64,000 bases of DNA from Caenispirillum salinarum_A (lineage in GTDB: Bacteria > Pseudomonadota > Alphaproteobacteria > Rhodospirillales > Rhodospirillaceae). The notes under the pieces were generated by a model. It saw only the letters and a program-made list of their open reading frames with translations. It had not been told where the DNA came from and did no database searches. The position numbers and the translations under genes are program-made. Positions 17,140-26,509 of this stretch are shown in pieces. The stretch lies in the NCBI RefSeq assembly GCF_044803115.1, contig NZ_CP085224.1:4588001-4652000 (forward strand). The letters are read 5' to 3'. Numbering within the stretch: the first letter of the stretch is position 1; each line of letters begins with the position of its first letter.

Positions 17140-17918
17140 CGGCTGAAGAACAGTTCGGTGATGATGTAGTTGGACGTGAGAATCAGGATCGACGCGCCCA
17201 CCACCGCGTTGCGGGTCGCCTGACCGACGCCCTGGGCGCCGCCGCGGCTGATGTAGCCGTTGTAGCAGCCGATCAAGGCGATCAGAAAGCCGAAGACGGC
17301 GGCCTTCACCAGTCCCGAGGCCACGTCCATGACCTCCAGGTAGTCCAGCGTGCGGCGGATGTAGCTGCCGGCGTTGAAGCCCAGCTTGTAGGTGCCCACC
17401 AGATAGCCGCCGAACACGCCGATGATGTCGGCCACCAGCACCAGTACCGGCAGCATGAGCGTCGCCGCCCACAGGCGCGGGGCCACCAGGTACTTGAAGG
17501 GGTTGGTCTCCAGCGTCGTCAGGGCGTCGATCTGCTCGGTCACCCGCATGGTGCCGATCTCTGCGGCCATGGAGGCGCCGATGCGCCCGGCCACCATCAG
17601 GCCCGCCAGCACCGGACCCAGTTCGCGCGTCATGGACAGCACGACGACGGTGGCCACCGCGCCCTCGGCCGAGAAGCGGGCAAAGCCGGTGTGGCTCTGC
17701 AGCGCCAGCACCATGCCCGAAAAGATGGCCGTCAGCCCCACCACGGGCAGGGAGTAATAGCCGATCTCGATCATCTGGCGGCCGACGTTGCGCAGGAAGA
17801 ACGGCGGCCGGAAGCAGTGCGAGACGGCGGTGACGGTGAAGATGCTCAAGCGCCCCGCGTGCCGCAGGAAGGCAAGCACCATGCGGCCGATCAGGGCCAG
17901 GAAGTTGACGTTTCTCAT
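17136..17918 (-). CDS. mlaE: MlaE-like permease
   Basis: Integral membrane permease of the Mla system, 260 aa, with about five to six hydrophobic segments and the MlaE-family sequences LPVVGLTAIFSGMVLALQ, REL(G)PVLAGLMVAGRIG and EQIDALTTLETNPFKYLV. Its ATG overlaps the alr stop and its stop overlaps the mlaF start, so alr, mlaE and mlaF form one tightly coupled transcript. Confidence 0.94.
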   Translation of the reverse strand: MRNVNFLALIGRMVLAFLRHAGRLSIFTVTAVSHCFRPPFFLRNVGRQMIEIGYYSLPVVGLTAIFSGMVLALQSHTGFARFSAEGAVATVVVLSMTRELGPVLAGLMVAGRIGASMAAEIGTMRVTEQIDALTTLETNPFKYLVAPRLWAATLMLPVLVLVADIIGVFGGYLVGTYKLGFNAGSYIRRTLDYLEVMDVASGLVKAAVFGFLIALIGCYNGYISRGGAQGVGQATRNAVVGASILILTSNYIITELFFSR

Positions 17919-19081
17919 GCCGCTGCCCCCTCCGGCCCGCCCGTGAAGACACGGCGGTAGCGCGCCCCCAGTTGCGTGAGAATCTCGTAGCCGATGGTGC
18001 CGGCGTCGGCGGCGACCTCGTCAACAGGAATAAGGGGTCCGATCAGGTCGATCATGGCGCCGGGACGGGCCTCGTGCTCGGGGACGGCGGAAACGTCGAA
18101 CAGGGTCAGATCCATGGACACCCGACCGACCACCGGCACCCGCCAGGCGCCCAGGGCGCCGTGGCCGCGATTGCTCAGTGCTCTCGGATACCCGTCCGCG
18201 TAGCCCACACCAACGGTGGCCACGCGGGACCCTGCCCCCATCACGTGCGAGGCACCATAGCCGACGCTCTCGGGACCGTCAATTTTCCGTACCTGTAGTA
18301 TGGGCGCCGACAGCCGCACCACCGGACGCATGGGATTGCGCCGGCCGGGCGTGGGGTTGACGCCGTAGAGCGCCACGCCGGGCCGCCCCAGGTCGAAGAA
18401 GGAGTCGCCGCCCAGGAACAGGCCCGAGGAATTGGCATAGGACCCGCGCGCACCCGGCAGCCGGTCGCGCAACCGGCGGAACAGGGCGTTCTGCTCGGCG
18501 TTCAGCGCGTGCCCGGGCGTGTCGGCGCAGGCCAGGTGCGTGACCACCACCGCCGGGTCGACATCGGCCACGGCATCGCCGTCATCCAGAAAGGCCTCGG
18601 CCTCCGCCACGGTCAGGCCGAGGCGGCGCATCCCGGTATCGAAGTGCACCGCCGGGCGCGGCATCCGCGCACGCATATCCGCCGGCAGGCTGCGGTATCC
18701 GGTGATCTGCTCGGGCGTCGACAGCACCGGGGCCAGCCCGTGCTCGGCAAAGACCTCCGCCGTGCCGGGCAGCAGGCCGCACAGCACGTAGACCGGCGGC
18801 GCGGCGGCATCGGCCGGCGCGGCATCGGCCGGCGCGGCCTCGGCCAGCACGCGGCGCAGGCGCACGCCTTCCTCGATCTGCGCGACGAAGAAGGTGCTGC
18901 AGCCGGCGGCGAACAGCGTGCGGGCGACCGGCGCCAGCCCGAGTCCGTAACCGTCGCCTTTGACCACACCGGCGCATTCGCCCCCGGCTTCGGCCATGCG
19001 AGCGTTCAGCAGGCGCCAGTTGGCGGCCAGGGCATCCAGGTCGATGGTCAACACCGCGCAGGCGGTGCAGGCGCTGCTCAT
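17915..19081 (-). CDS. alr: Alanine racemase
   Basis: PLP enzyme that makes D-alanine for peptidoglycan. Of 388 aa, the N-terminal barrel has the PLP lysine in VVKGDGYGLG, the barrel motif HFDTGMRRLGL, and the second-half catalytic Tyr region VGYGASHV followed by VGVGYADGYPR. An Ala/Pro/Asp-rich insertion near residues 80-93 comes from a 15-bp tandem repeat. It heads the alr-mlaE-mlaF unit, which links cell wall and outer membrane functions. Confidence 0.95.
   Translation of the reverse strand: MSSACTACAVLTIDLDALAANWRLLNARMAEAGGECAGVVKGDGYGLGLAPVARTLFAAGCSTFFVAQIEEGVRLRRVLAEAAPADAAPADAAAPPVYVLCGLLPGTAEVFAEHGLAPVLSTPEQITGYRSLPADMRARMPRPAVHFDTGMRRLGLTVAEAEAFLDDGDAVADVDPAVVVTHLACADTPGHALNAEQNALFRRLRDRLPGARGSYANSSGLFLGGDSFFDLGRPGVALYGVNPTPGRRNPMRPVVRLSAPILQVRKIDGPESVGYGASHVMGAGSRVATVGVGYADGYPRALSNRGHGALGAWRVPVVGRVSMDLTLFDVSAVPEHEARPGAMIDLIGPLIPVDEVAADAGTIGYEILTQLGARYRRVFTGGPEGAAA
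18805..18844 (-). repeat. 15-bp tandem repeat inside alr
   Basis: About 2.7 copies of a 15-bp unit encode Pro-Ala-Asp-Ala-Ala repeats in a surface loop of the racemase. The unit preserves the reading frame. Confidence 0.8.
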
Positions 19082-19265
19082 GAGGGCTCCGCAGTGGGTC
19101 GCAGGGGCGTCGTGCTCGCCGGACTGTACGGTGCGGCGCCGCGTCCGCCAAGCCTTTAGAGTTACGCCCTGGCATGACGGCCCTGCGTCGGTTTGACGTG
19201 CCAGCCGATACGGTCCTCAGGTAATGTGGGGATATAGACGTTGGCGCCGTCCCCAGGAGCGTATC

Positions 19266-21980
19266 ATGCCTCTCGACACCCGCCGCCCCCGCACCACCGC
19301 CTGGCATTCGCTGGAGGCCTCCGAGGCCCTGGAGCGCCTGGGCAGTTCACCTCACGGCCTGGGAACGGCCGAGGCCGAGGCGCGGCTGAAGGAGGCCGGC
19401 CCCAACCGCCTGCCCGAGGCCGAGCGGCGGCCGGCGTGGAAGCGGTTCGCCGGGCAGTTCAACAACGTGCTCATCATCGTGCTGCTGGTGGCCGGCGTGG
19501 TGACGCTGGCCCTGGAGCATTACGTGGACAGCGGGGTGATCTTCGGCGTTGTGCTGGTCAACGCGCTGATCGGCTACATCCAGGAAGGCAAGGCGGAAAA
19601 GGCCCTGGAGAGCATCAAGGGAATGCTCTCGCCCGAGGCTGTGGTGCTGCGCGACGGCCGCCGCACCCGGATCAAGGCCGGGAACGTCGTGCCCGGCGAC
19701 GTGGTGGTGATCGAACCCGGCGACCGCATCCCCGCCGACATTCGCATCATCAAGGCCCGCGGCCTGCGCGTGCAGGAGGCGGCCCTGACCGGCGAAAGCG
19801 TGCCCGTGGACAAGACCGCCACACCCGCGCCCCTGGCCGCACCGCTGGCCGAGAGGATGTCGCTGGCCTTTGCCGGCACCACCGCCGTGCAGGGCCACGC
19901 GCAGGGCGTCGTCTTCGGCACCGGCCTGCACACGGAAATCGGCCGCATCTCGGAAATGCTGAGCCGGGTGGAGACGCTGGACACGCCGCTGCTGCGCCAG
20001 CTCGCCCATTTCGGCCGCGTGCTGACCGCGGCCATCCTGGGGCTGGCGGCGGTGGCCTTCGCCGTCGGCACCGTGCTGCGCGGCTACAGCATGGAGGAGA
20101 TGTTCCTGGCCGTGGTCGGCCTGGCCGTCGCGGCAATCCCCGAGGGTCTGCCGGCCATCGTCACCATCACGCTGGCCATCGGTGTTGCGCGCATGGCAGG
20201 CCGCAACGCCATCATCCGCCGCCTGCCGGCGGTGGAGACGCTGGGATCGGTGTCGGTGATCTGCTCGGACAAGACGGGCACGCTGACCCGCAACGAAATG
20301 ACCACCCGCGCCTATGCCTTGGCCGACGGCGCGGTGGAGGTGGCGGGCACCGGCTACGCCCCCGTCGGCACCTTCCGGCGCGACGGCACGGCCTTCGACC
20401 CGCTGGAGGACCCGCTGCTCGCCCGCATGCTGGTGGCGGGCGCGGTCTGCGCCGATGCGCTGGTGGAGGACACCGGCGCCGGCGGCTGGGCCGTCACCGG
20501 CGATCCGACCGAAGGCGCACTGGTGGTCGCCGCCGGCAAGGCGGGCCTGGACCCCGAGACCCTGCGGCGCGAGCACCGCCGGCTGGACGCCATTCCCTTC
20601 GAGTCCGAACGTGCCTACATGGCGACGCTCGACGCCGATCCCGACGGCGGTCGTCCCAACATTCACGTCAAGGGCGCGCCCGAGGTCATCCTGCGGCTTT
20701 GCGGCACCGAGGCCACCACCGGGGGCGAGCGCCTTATCGACCGAGACGCCTGGCACGCCCGTGCCGGCGATCTGTCGTCACGCGGGATGCGGGTGCTGGC
20801 CCTGGCCGAACGGCCCGGCGCGCCGTCCGACACCCACCTGGACGAGGCCCATGTTGCCGAGAACCTGACGCTTCTGGGCCTGGTGGGCCTCATCGACCCG
20901 CCGCGCGAGGAAGCCATGCAGGCGGTCACCCGCTGCCTGTCGGCGGGCATCCGGGTGAAGATGATCACCGGCGACCACGCCATGACGGCCCGCGCCATCG
21001 GTACGGCGCTGGGACTGCCCGGCGCCGGCGAAGCCATGACGGGCGCGGACATCGACGCGACCTCGGACGACGACCTGCGCCGGCGCGTGCACGAGGTGGA
21101 CGTCTTCGCCCGCGCCACGCCGGAACACAAGCTGCGGCTGGTCACGGCGCTCCAGCACGACGGCTCCATCTGCGCCATGACCGGCGACGGCGTGAACGAC
21201 GCGCCGGCGCTCAAGCGCGCAGACGTGGGCGTGGCCATGGGCGTGCAGGGCACCGACGCCGCCAAGGAGGCGGCGGAAATGGTGCTCGCCGACGACAACT
21301 TCGCCTCCATCGCCGCGGCGGTGGAGGAAGGACGAACCGTCTACGACAACATCAAGAAGGCCATCACCTTCATCCTGCCCACCAACGGCGGCCAGGCCAT
21401 GACCATCCTGGCGGCCATCGCGCTGGGGACCATGCTGCCCATCACGCCGGTGCAGATCCTGTGGGTGAACATGATCACGGCGGTGACCCTGGCCCTTGCG
21501 CTCGCCTTCGAGCCGCCGGAGAAAGGCGTCATGGCCCGCGGCCCGCGCGCACCCGGCGCGCCCATCCTTTCGGGCTTCCTGATGTGGCGCGTGGCCTTCG
21601 TCTCGACCCTGCTGCTGGTGGCCGTCTTCGGGCTGTTCCTGTGGCAGGTGGAAGGTGCGGGCGCGGACCCGGCCACCGCGCGCACCGTGGCCGTCAACAT
21701 GCTGGTGGCCGGCGAGATCGCCTATCTGTTCAGCAGCCGCTACCTGACGGCCAGCGCGTTCTCGTGGGACTGCTTCACCGGCTCGCGCGCCGCGCTGATC
21801 GCGGTGGCGCTGGTGGTGGTGGCGCAAGCGGCCTTCACCTACTGGCCGCCCATGGCGTTCCTGTTCGGCACGGCCCCCCTGACGGGCGAGCACTGGGCCG
21901 CCATCGCCGGCTGTGCCGTGCTGGTGTTCCTGGCCGTGGAAGCGGAGAAAGCCGTGGTCCGGCGGCGGCGGGCGAAGTAG
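19266..21980 (+). CDS. P2-type cation-transporting ATPase, specificity unclear
   Basis: A 904-residue P-type ATPase with N-terminal cation-ATPase domain, TGES in the actuator domain, phosphorylation site CSDKTGTLT, and TGDGVNDAPALK hinge. M4 keeps PEGLP, but two calcium ligands of SERCA-type pumps are changed: M5 reads TNGGQ where SERCA has NVGE, and M6 reads NMITA where SERCA has NLVTD. It is therefore SERCA-like in fold but probably not a classical Ca2+ pump. ATG 19266 follows an AGGAGCG ribosome site. It is monocistronic and divergent from alr. Confidence 0.85.
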   Translation: MPLDTRRPRTTAWHSLEASEALERLGSSPHGLGTAEAEARLKEAGPNRLPEAERRPAWKRFAGQFNNVLIIVLLVAGVVTLALEHYVDSGVIFGVVLVNALIGYIQEGKAEKALESIKGMLSPEAVVLRDGRRTRIKAGNVVPGDVVVIEPGDRIPADIRIIKARGLRVQEAALTGESVPVDKTATPAPLAAPLAERMSLAFAGTTAVQGHAQGVVFGTGLHTEIGRISEMLSRVETLDTPLLRQLAHFGRVLTAAILGLAAVAFAVGTVLRGYSMEEMFLAVVGLAVAAIPEGLPAIVTITLAIGVARMAGRNAIIRRLPAVETLGSVSVICSDKTGTLTRNEMTTRAYALADGAVEVAGTGYAPVGTFRRDGTAFDPLEDPLLARMLVAGAVCADALVEDTGAGGWAVTGDPTEGALVVAAGKAGLDPETLRREHRRLDAIPFESERAYMATLDADPDGGRPNIHVKGAPEVILRLCGTEATTGGERLIDRDAWHARAGDLSSRGMRVLALAERPGAPSDTHLDEAHVAENLTLLGLVGLIDPPREEAMQAVTRCLSAGIRVKMITGDHAMTARAIGTALGLPGAGEAMTGADIDATSDDDLRRRVHEVDVFARATPEHKLRLVTALQHDGSICAMTGDGVNDAPALKRADVGVAMGVQGTDAAKEAAEMVLADDNFASIAAAVEEGRTVYDNIKKAITFILPTNGGQAMTILAAIALGTMLPITPVQILWVNMITAVTLALALAFEPPEKGVMARGPRAPGAPILSGFLMWRVAFVSTLLLVAVFGLFLWQVEGAGADPATARTVAVNMLVAGEIAYLFSSRYLTASAFSWDCFTGSRAALIAVALVVVAQAAFTYWPPMAFLFGTAPLTGEHWAAIAGCAVLVFLAVEAEKAVVRRRRAK

Positions 21981-22079
21981 CCCGCCCGCGCCGGGCCTTG
22001 CGTGTTGACTGTTGCCGGAGCTGAATGAATCCGACGTCGCGCCGCCCCCGACCGTTTCGCACCGCCGGGGGCTCAGCGC

Positions 22080-23630
22080 CTACTCGTCGTCGTCCGCGTA
22101 CTGGTCGCTGTTCACCAGGTTGCCGAACTTGGTGTACTGGCCGTCGAAGAACAGACGCACCGACCCGATGGGGCCGTGACGCTGCTTGGCGATAATGACC
22201 TCGCCGATGTTGGCGGCCTTTTCCAGCCGCTCCTGCCAAGCCTGGTAGCGCTCCAGGAAACGGGTTTCGTCCTCTTCCGGCTTGCGGCCGGGCTCGGAGC
22301 GGGACAGGTAGTATTCCTCGCGGTAGACGAACATCACCACGTCGGCGTCCTGCTCGATGGAACCCGATTCGCGCAGGTCGGCCAGTTGCGGCTTCTTGTC
22401 GTCGCGCTGCTCCACCGCGCGGGACAGCTGCGACAGCGCCATCACCGGCACGTCCATCTCTTTCGCCAGGGCCTTCAGGCCGCGGGTGATGGCCGACACC
22501 TCCTGCACGCGGTTCTCGGAGCTTTTTCCACCGCCGCCGGACAGCAACTGAAGGTAGTCGATGATGATGAGCCCCAGCCCCTGGCCGCCGTTCTGCCGCG
22601 CCAGGCGTCGGCAGCGGGTGCGCAGGGCGGAAACCGTCAGCGCCGGCGTGTCGTCGATGTAGAGCGGCAGGGTCTGCAACTCCTGGCTCACCTGGATCAT
22701 GCGCTGGAAGTCGGCATCGTCCAGGTCGCCGGTGCGCAACTTGTGGCTGGAAATCTCCGCCTGCTCGGCCAGGATACGGCTGGCGAGCTGCTCGGCCGAC
22801 ATTTCCAGCGAGAAGAAGGCCACGCGCGCGCCTTCCTCCACCTTGCGGATGCCGTTGTCGTCGATGGTTTCCTTGTAGGCCCTGGCCGCGTTGAAGGCGA
22901 TGTTGGTCGCCAGCGACGTCTTGCCCATGGAGGGGCGCCCCGCCAGGATCAGAAGGTCCGACGGATGCAGGCCGCCCAGCTTGCGGTCCATGTCGATCAG
23001 GCCGGTGGTCACGCCCGCCAGCGTGCCGGCGCGGCGGTGCGCGTTCTGGGCCATCTCGATGGCGCCGGCCAGCGCGTCGGAGAACTGCTGGAAGCCCTGG
23101 TCCATCTCGCCGGTGGTGGCAAGGTCGTAGAGCGATTGCTCGGCCGATTCGATGTGATCGCGGGCGGTGGCGTCGAAGTCCACCGTATAGGCGTTGTTGA
23201 CCAGGTCCTCGCCGAGGTCGATCAACTGCCGGCGCAGGTACAGGTCATAGATCTGGCGGCCGTAGTCGCCGGCATTGATGATGGTGACCACGCTGTTGAC
23301 CAGCGTCGTCAGGTACTCCATCCCGCCCACCTCGACCACGGCGGCGTCCCGCTCCAGGTACGTCTTCAGGGTCACCGGCGTGACCATGTGGCCGGCTTCC
23401 AGAAGCTTGCCGCAGGCGCGGTAGATGGACGCGTGCGCGGGGTGCGCGAAATGGTCCGCCATCAGGTACTCCGACACCTTTTCATAGGCGCGGTTGTTCA
23501 CCAGGATGGCGCCAAGAAGCGCCTGTTCCGCCTCGTAATTGTGGGGCGGAACGCGCGCGGACGCGGTCTCGGCCGGCGCGTCGGCGCCGCCGGGGATGGG
23601 CGTCAGGTGAAGGGGCGAGGATGTGCTCAT
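22080..23630 (-). CDS. dnaB: Replicative DNA helicase
   Basis: Hexameric helicase that unwinds DNA at the replication fork. In 516 aa it has the N-terminal primase-interacting domain (about 28-130), a linker, and a RecA-like motor with Walker A AGRPSMGKTS, Walker B LIIIDYLQL, and motif H4 LADLRESGSIEQDAD. No intein is present. Two DnaA boxes lie about 50-65 bases upstream of the start, which suggests replication-linked control. Confidence 0.98.
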   Translation of the reverse strand: MSTSSPLHLTPIPGGADAPAETASARVPPHNYEAEQALLGAILVNNRAYEKVSEYLMADHFAHPAHASIYRACGKLLEAGHMVTPVTLKTYLERDAAVVEVGGMEYLTTLVNSVVTIINAGDYGRQIYDLYLRRQLIDLGEDLVNNAYTVDFDATARDHIESAEQSLYDLATTGEMDQGFQQFSDALAGAIEMAQNAHRRAGTLAGVTTGLIDMDRKLGGLHPSDLLILAGRPSMGKTSLATNIAFNAARAYKETIDDNGIRKVEEGARVAFFSLEMSAEQLASRILAEQAEISSHKLRTGDLDDADFQRMIQVSQELQTLPLYIDDTPALTVSALRTRCRRLARQNGGQGLGLIIIDYLQLLSGGGGKSSENRVQEVSAITRGLKALAKEMDVPVMALSQLSRAVEQRDDKKPQLADLRESGSIEQDADVVMFVYREEYYLSRSEPGRKPEEDETRFLERYQAWQERLEKAANIGEVIIAKQRHGPIGSVRLFFDGQYTKFGNLVNSDQYADDDE

Positions 23631-23677
23631 GGGGGAACTCTAGCAGATCAGGGGCGCTTGGCCGCGCCTCTTGAGCC

Positions 23678-23695
23678 TGTGGATAACGAGGATAA
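23678..23695 (-). promoter_or_regulatory. Two adjacent DnaA boxes upstream of dnaB
   Basis: On the minus strand the consensus TTATCCACA (23686-23678) is preceded directly by TTATCCTCG (23695-23687), a 7-of-9 match in the same orientation with no gap. They lie in the 190-bp divergent region between dnaB and the L,D-transpeptidase. Sequence match is certain; DnaA binding is inferred. Confidence 0.65.
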
Positions 23696-23820
23696 CGCGG
23701 ATATCTGAATCCGGGCGATTTTTCGTCGGCGCCGCGGCAGGACGATGATGACGCGGAAGCCCGATTCGGCTAAAGTCCGGGTTGAGAGAGAGCATCCGAA
23801 AGATCGAGGGAGTAGGGACC

Positions 23821-24354
23821 ATGCGGCGCGTGCTGGCGACGCTGTGCCTCCTGGGCGTGTGCGGCCTTCTTCTGGCGGTCCGTCCGGCGTCCGCCGGCGA
23901 GGCCAAGGCGGCGGTGAACCCGACGGCGGACATCATCGACAAGATTGTCGTGAACAAGTCCGCCCGGCAGATGTCCGTCCTGCGCGAGGGGCGGGTGGTG
24001 AAATCCTGGCCCATCGCGCTCGGCTTCGCGCCCGAGGGCCACAAGACTCAGGAAGGCGACGGCAAGACGCCCGAGGGCTGGTACGTCATCGACTACCGCA
24101 ACCCGGAAAGCGAATACTACCTGTCGCTGCGCATCAGCTACCCCAACAACGGCGACCGCGCCCAGGCCGCGGCGCGCGGGGTAAGCCCCGGCGGGCAGAT
24201 CTATATCCACGGCCAGCCGTCCACCATGAAAAGCTTCCTTCGCGCCAAGCGCATGAAGGACTGGACGGCCGGCTGCATCGCGGTCTCGGACGAAGCCATG
24301 GACGAGCTGTGGCAGCTGGTGCAACTGGGCACGCCGATCGAGATTCATCCGTGA
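23821..24354 (+). CDS. L,D-transpeptidase family protein
   Basis: A 177-residue exported protein. From ATG 23821 residues 1-25 form a signal peptide ending near ASA. The YkuD/ErfK catalytic domain (about 38-175) has IHG in IYIHGQPSTM and the active-site Cys in DWTAGCIAVSDEAM. Family members form 3-3 crosslinks in peptidoglycan or attach proteins to it. The usual Arg after the Cys motif is replaced by AVS, as in the L,D-transpeptidase group with GCIAV. It is divergent from dnaB and convergent with recQ. Confidence 0.87.
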   Translation: MRRVLATLCLLGVCGLLLAVRPASAGEAKAAVNPTADIIDKIVVNKSARQMSVLREGRVVKSWPIALGFAPEGHKTQEGDGKTPEGWYVIDYRNPESEYYLSLRISYPNNGDRAQAAARGVSPGGQIYIHGQPSTMKSFLRAKRMKDWTAGCIAVSDEAMDELWQLVQLGTPIEIHP

Positions 24355-24372
24355 GGACGGGCCGGACGACAT

Positions 24373-24421
24373 GGGGGACCTCGGTCCCCCGCTCCCCCTG
24401 ATCGGGAAGCACGGCTTCCCG
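24373..24421. terminator. Paired hairpins between convergent genes
   Basis: Two perfect stems, 7 bp (24373-24379 with 24384-24390) and 8 bp (24403-24410 with 24414-24421), follow the L,D-transpeptidase stop. Neither has a clear T run, so termination here may be partly Rho-dependent. Confidence 0.5.
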
Positions 24422-24564
24422 AACCCTTCAGTTCTCGAAAGTCTGGCCCGGCGCACGGCGCCAGCCATCGCGCAGGCCCCCACCGACCCAAAGCGCGAGA
24501 GCCCGTGGCTCCCGCACCGGCGGGATTTGGGGCAGCCGCCCCGAGCGCGCCAGCGCTCGACGCT

Positions 24565-26367
24565 CTACAGGTTGTCGACGACCACCTGCACGAAATCCTC
24601 GCCATAGCGCGAGAGCTTGCCCCGCCCCACACCCTCGATGTCCGCCAGTTCGTCCAGGTCCGTCGGCTTGGCGCGGGCGATGGCGATGAGCGTCGCGTCG
24701 TGGAAAATGACGTAGGGCGGCACGCCCTGGGCGCGGGCCAGTTCCATGCGTTTGCCGCGCAGCGCCTGGAACAGCGCGTCGTCCGCCGGATCGGTCAGTT
24801 GCACCCGTTCGCGCTTTTCCGACCGGCGGCGGCCCGCCTCCTTGCGCTCCTTGCGCAGGATGACGGTCTGCTCGCCCTTCAGGATCGGCCGGGCCGTGTC
24901 CGGGATCAGCACCAGCGCCCCATGGGCCTCGGCGTCGGCCCGGATGTAGCCGTAGGCGATCATCTGGCGGAAGACCGTGCGCCACTGATCCTTGGTGAAC
25001 TCCTTGCCGATCCCAAAGACGCTCAAGGAGTCGTGGCCGAGTTGGCGCATGCGGTCGGTCATGTTGCCCAGCAGCACGTCGATGACATGCCCGGCGCCGA
25101 ATCGCTGGCCGGTGCGGTAGCAGGCGGACAGGGCCTTCTGCACGGGCACGGTGGCGTCGTAGGTTTCCGGCGGGTCCAGGCAGGTATCGCAGTTGCCGCA
25201 GGGCTCGCAGGTGTCGCCGAAGTATTCCAGCAACACCTGGCGGCGGCAGCGGGCCGTCTCGGCGAAGCCCAGCAGCGACTCCACCTTGCGCCGCTCGATC
25301 ATCTTCTGCGCGTCGGCGGCGTCGGACTGGTCGATCATCTGGAACAGGCGGGCGGCGTCCTGCATGCCGAAGACCATCCAGGCGTTGGACGGCAGGCCGT
25401 CGCGCCCCGCGCGCCCGGTTTCCTGGTAATAGGCTTCCAGGCTTTTCGGCAGGTCCAGGTGGGCGACGAAGCGGACGTCTGGCTTGTCGATGCCCATGCC
25501 GAACGCGATGGTCGCCACCACCGTCAGCCCCTCTTCCTTGAGGAACCGGTCCTGGTTGGCGAAGCGGACCTCTTTCGGCAGGCCGGCATGGTAGGGCAGC
25601 GCCGGCACGCCCTCGTCGTTCAGCCAAGCGGCGATGTCGTCCACCTTCGCCCGCGACATGCAGTAGACGATGCCGCTTTCGCCCTCGTGCTCGCGCTTGA
25701 TGAACGACAGAAGCTGGCTTTTCGCGTTGGTCTTGGCGCGGACGTGATAGCGGATGTTGGGCCGGTCGAAGCCGGCGACGAACTCCCGCCCGTTCTCCAG
25801 CGCCAGCCGCTCGACGATCTCGCGCCGGGTCGGGCCGTCGGCGGTAGCGGTCAGGCCGATGCGCGGCACATGCGGGAAGCGCTCGTGCAGGGTGCGCAGT
25901 TGCAGGTACTCGGGCCGGAAATCGTGCCCCCATTGGCTGACGCAATGGGCCTCGTCGATGGCGAACAGGGCGAGGTCGGTATGGGCGAGGTTGTTGAGGC
26001 ATCCCTCCCCCATCAGCCGCTCGGGCGCGACGTAGACGAGGTCCAGTTCGCCGGCGCGCATCTGGCGCTCCACCTCCTGCTGCTCGGGCCACGGCAGCGT
26101 GGAGTTCAGCGCGGCGGCCTTCACGCCCAGCTGGCGCAGGGCCTCCACCTGGTCCTGCATGAGCGCGATCAGCGGGCTGACGACGATGGCCACCCCCGGC
26201 CGCACCAGGCCCGGAATCTGGTAGCACAGGCTCTTGCCGCCGCCGGTGGGCATGATGACCAGCGCGTCGCCGCCCTCGACCACATGGTCGATGACATCCC
26301 CCTGCATGCCGCGGAAGGAGTCGTAGCCGAAGACGCTGCGCAGGACTGTCTGAGGATCAAGGCGCAT
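24565..26367 (-). CDS. recQ: ATP-dependent DNA helicase RecQ
   Basis: 3'-5' helicase of recombinational repair, 600 aa. It has Walker A MPTGGGKSLCYQ, the DEAH box AIDEAHCVSQWGHDFRPEY, a RecQ zinc-binding region with CRRQVLLEYFG and CEPCGNCDTC, a winged helix, and a C-terminal HRDC domain (about 515-598). The start is ATG 26367 (MRLDPQTVLRSVFGY); the open frame upstream of it is not conserved RecQ sequence and overlaps the divergent promoter region. Confidence 0.97.
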   Translation of the reverse strand: MRLDPQTVLRSVFGYDSFRGMQGDVIDHVVEGGDALVIMPTGGGKSLCYQIPGLVRPGVAIVVSPLIALMQDQVEALRQLGVKAAALNSTLPWPEQQEVERQMRAGELDLVYVAPERLMGEGCLNNLAHTDLALFAIDEAHCVSQWGHDFRPEYLQLRTLHERFPHVPRIGLTATADGPTRREIVERLALENGREFVAGFDRPNIRYHVRAKTNAKSQLLSFIKREHEGESGIVYCMSRAKVDDIAAWLNDEGVPALPYHAGLPKEVRFANQDRFLKEEGLTVVATIAFGMGIDKPDVRFVAHLDLPKSLEAYYQETGRAGRDGLPSNAWMVFGMQDAARLFQMIDQSDAADAQKMIERRKVESLLGFAETARCRRQVLLEYFGDTCEPCGNCDTCLDPPETYDATVPVQKALSACYRTGQRFGAGHVIDVLLGNMTDRMRQLGHDSLSVFGIGKEFTKDQWRTVFRQMIAYGYIRADAEAHGALVLIPDTARPILKGEQTVILRKERKEAGRRRSEKRERVQLTDPADDALFQALRGKRMELARAQGVPPYVIFHDATLIAIARAKPTDLDELADIEGVGRGKLSRYGEDFVQVVVDNL

Positions 26368-26509
26368 GGCCGGCGTTATACAGGTCCGGCGGTGGCGGCG
26401 GAAGGGCAATCCGGCGCCCGACCGCTCGGGCGATGGCCGAGGTTGAACCCCCGCCGCCTTCGTGCTGTCATCGCCGCAAACCGGCCGCGCAACCAGGAGA
26501 GACAGCGCC

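Noticed and set aside
19082..19265. Riboswitch (such as a manganese type) before the P-type ATPase
   Set aside because: I could not match any conserved core; only a small GGGGA/TCCCC stem is visible.
23678..23695. Replication origin at dnaB
   Set aside because: Only two boxes and no AT-rich stretch; promoter control is the simpler reading.
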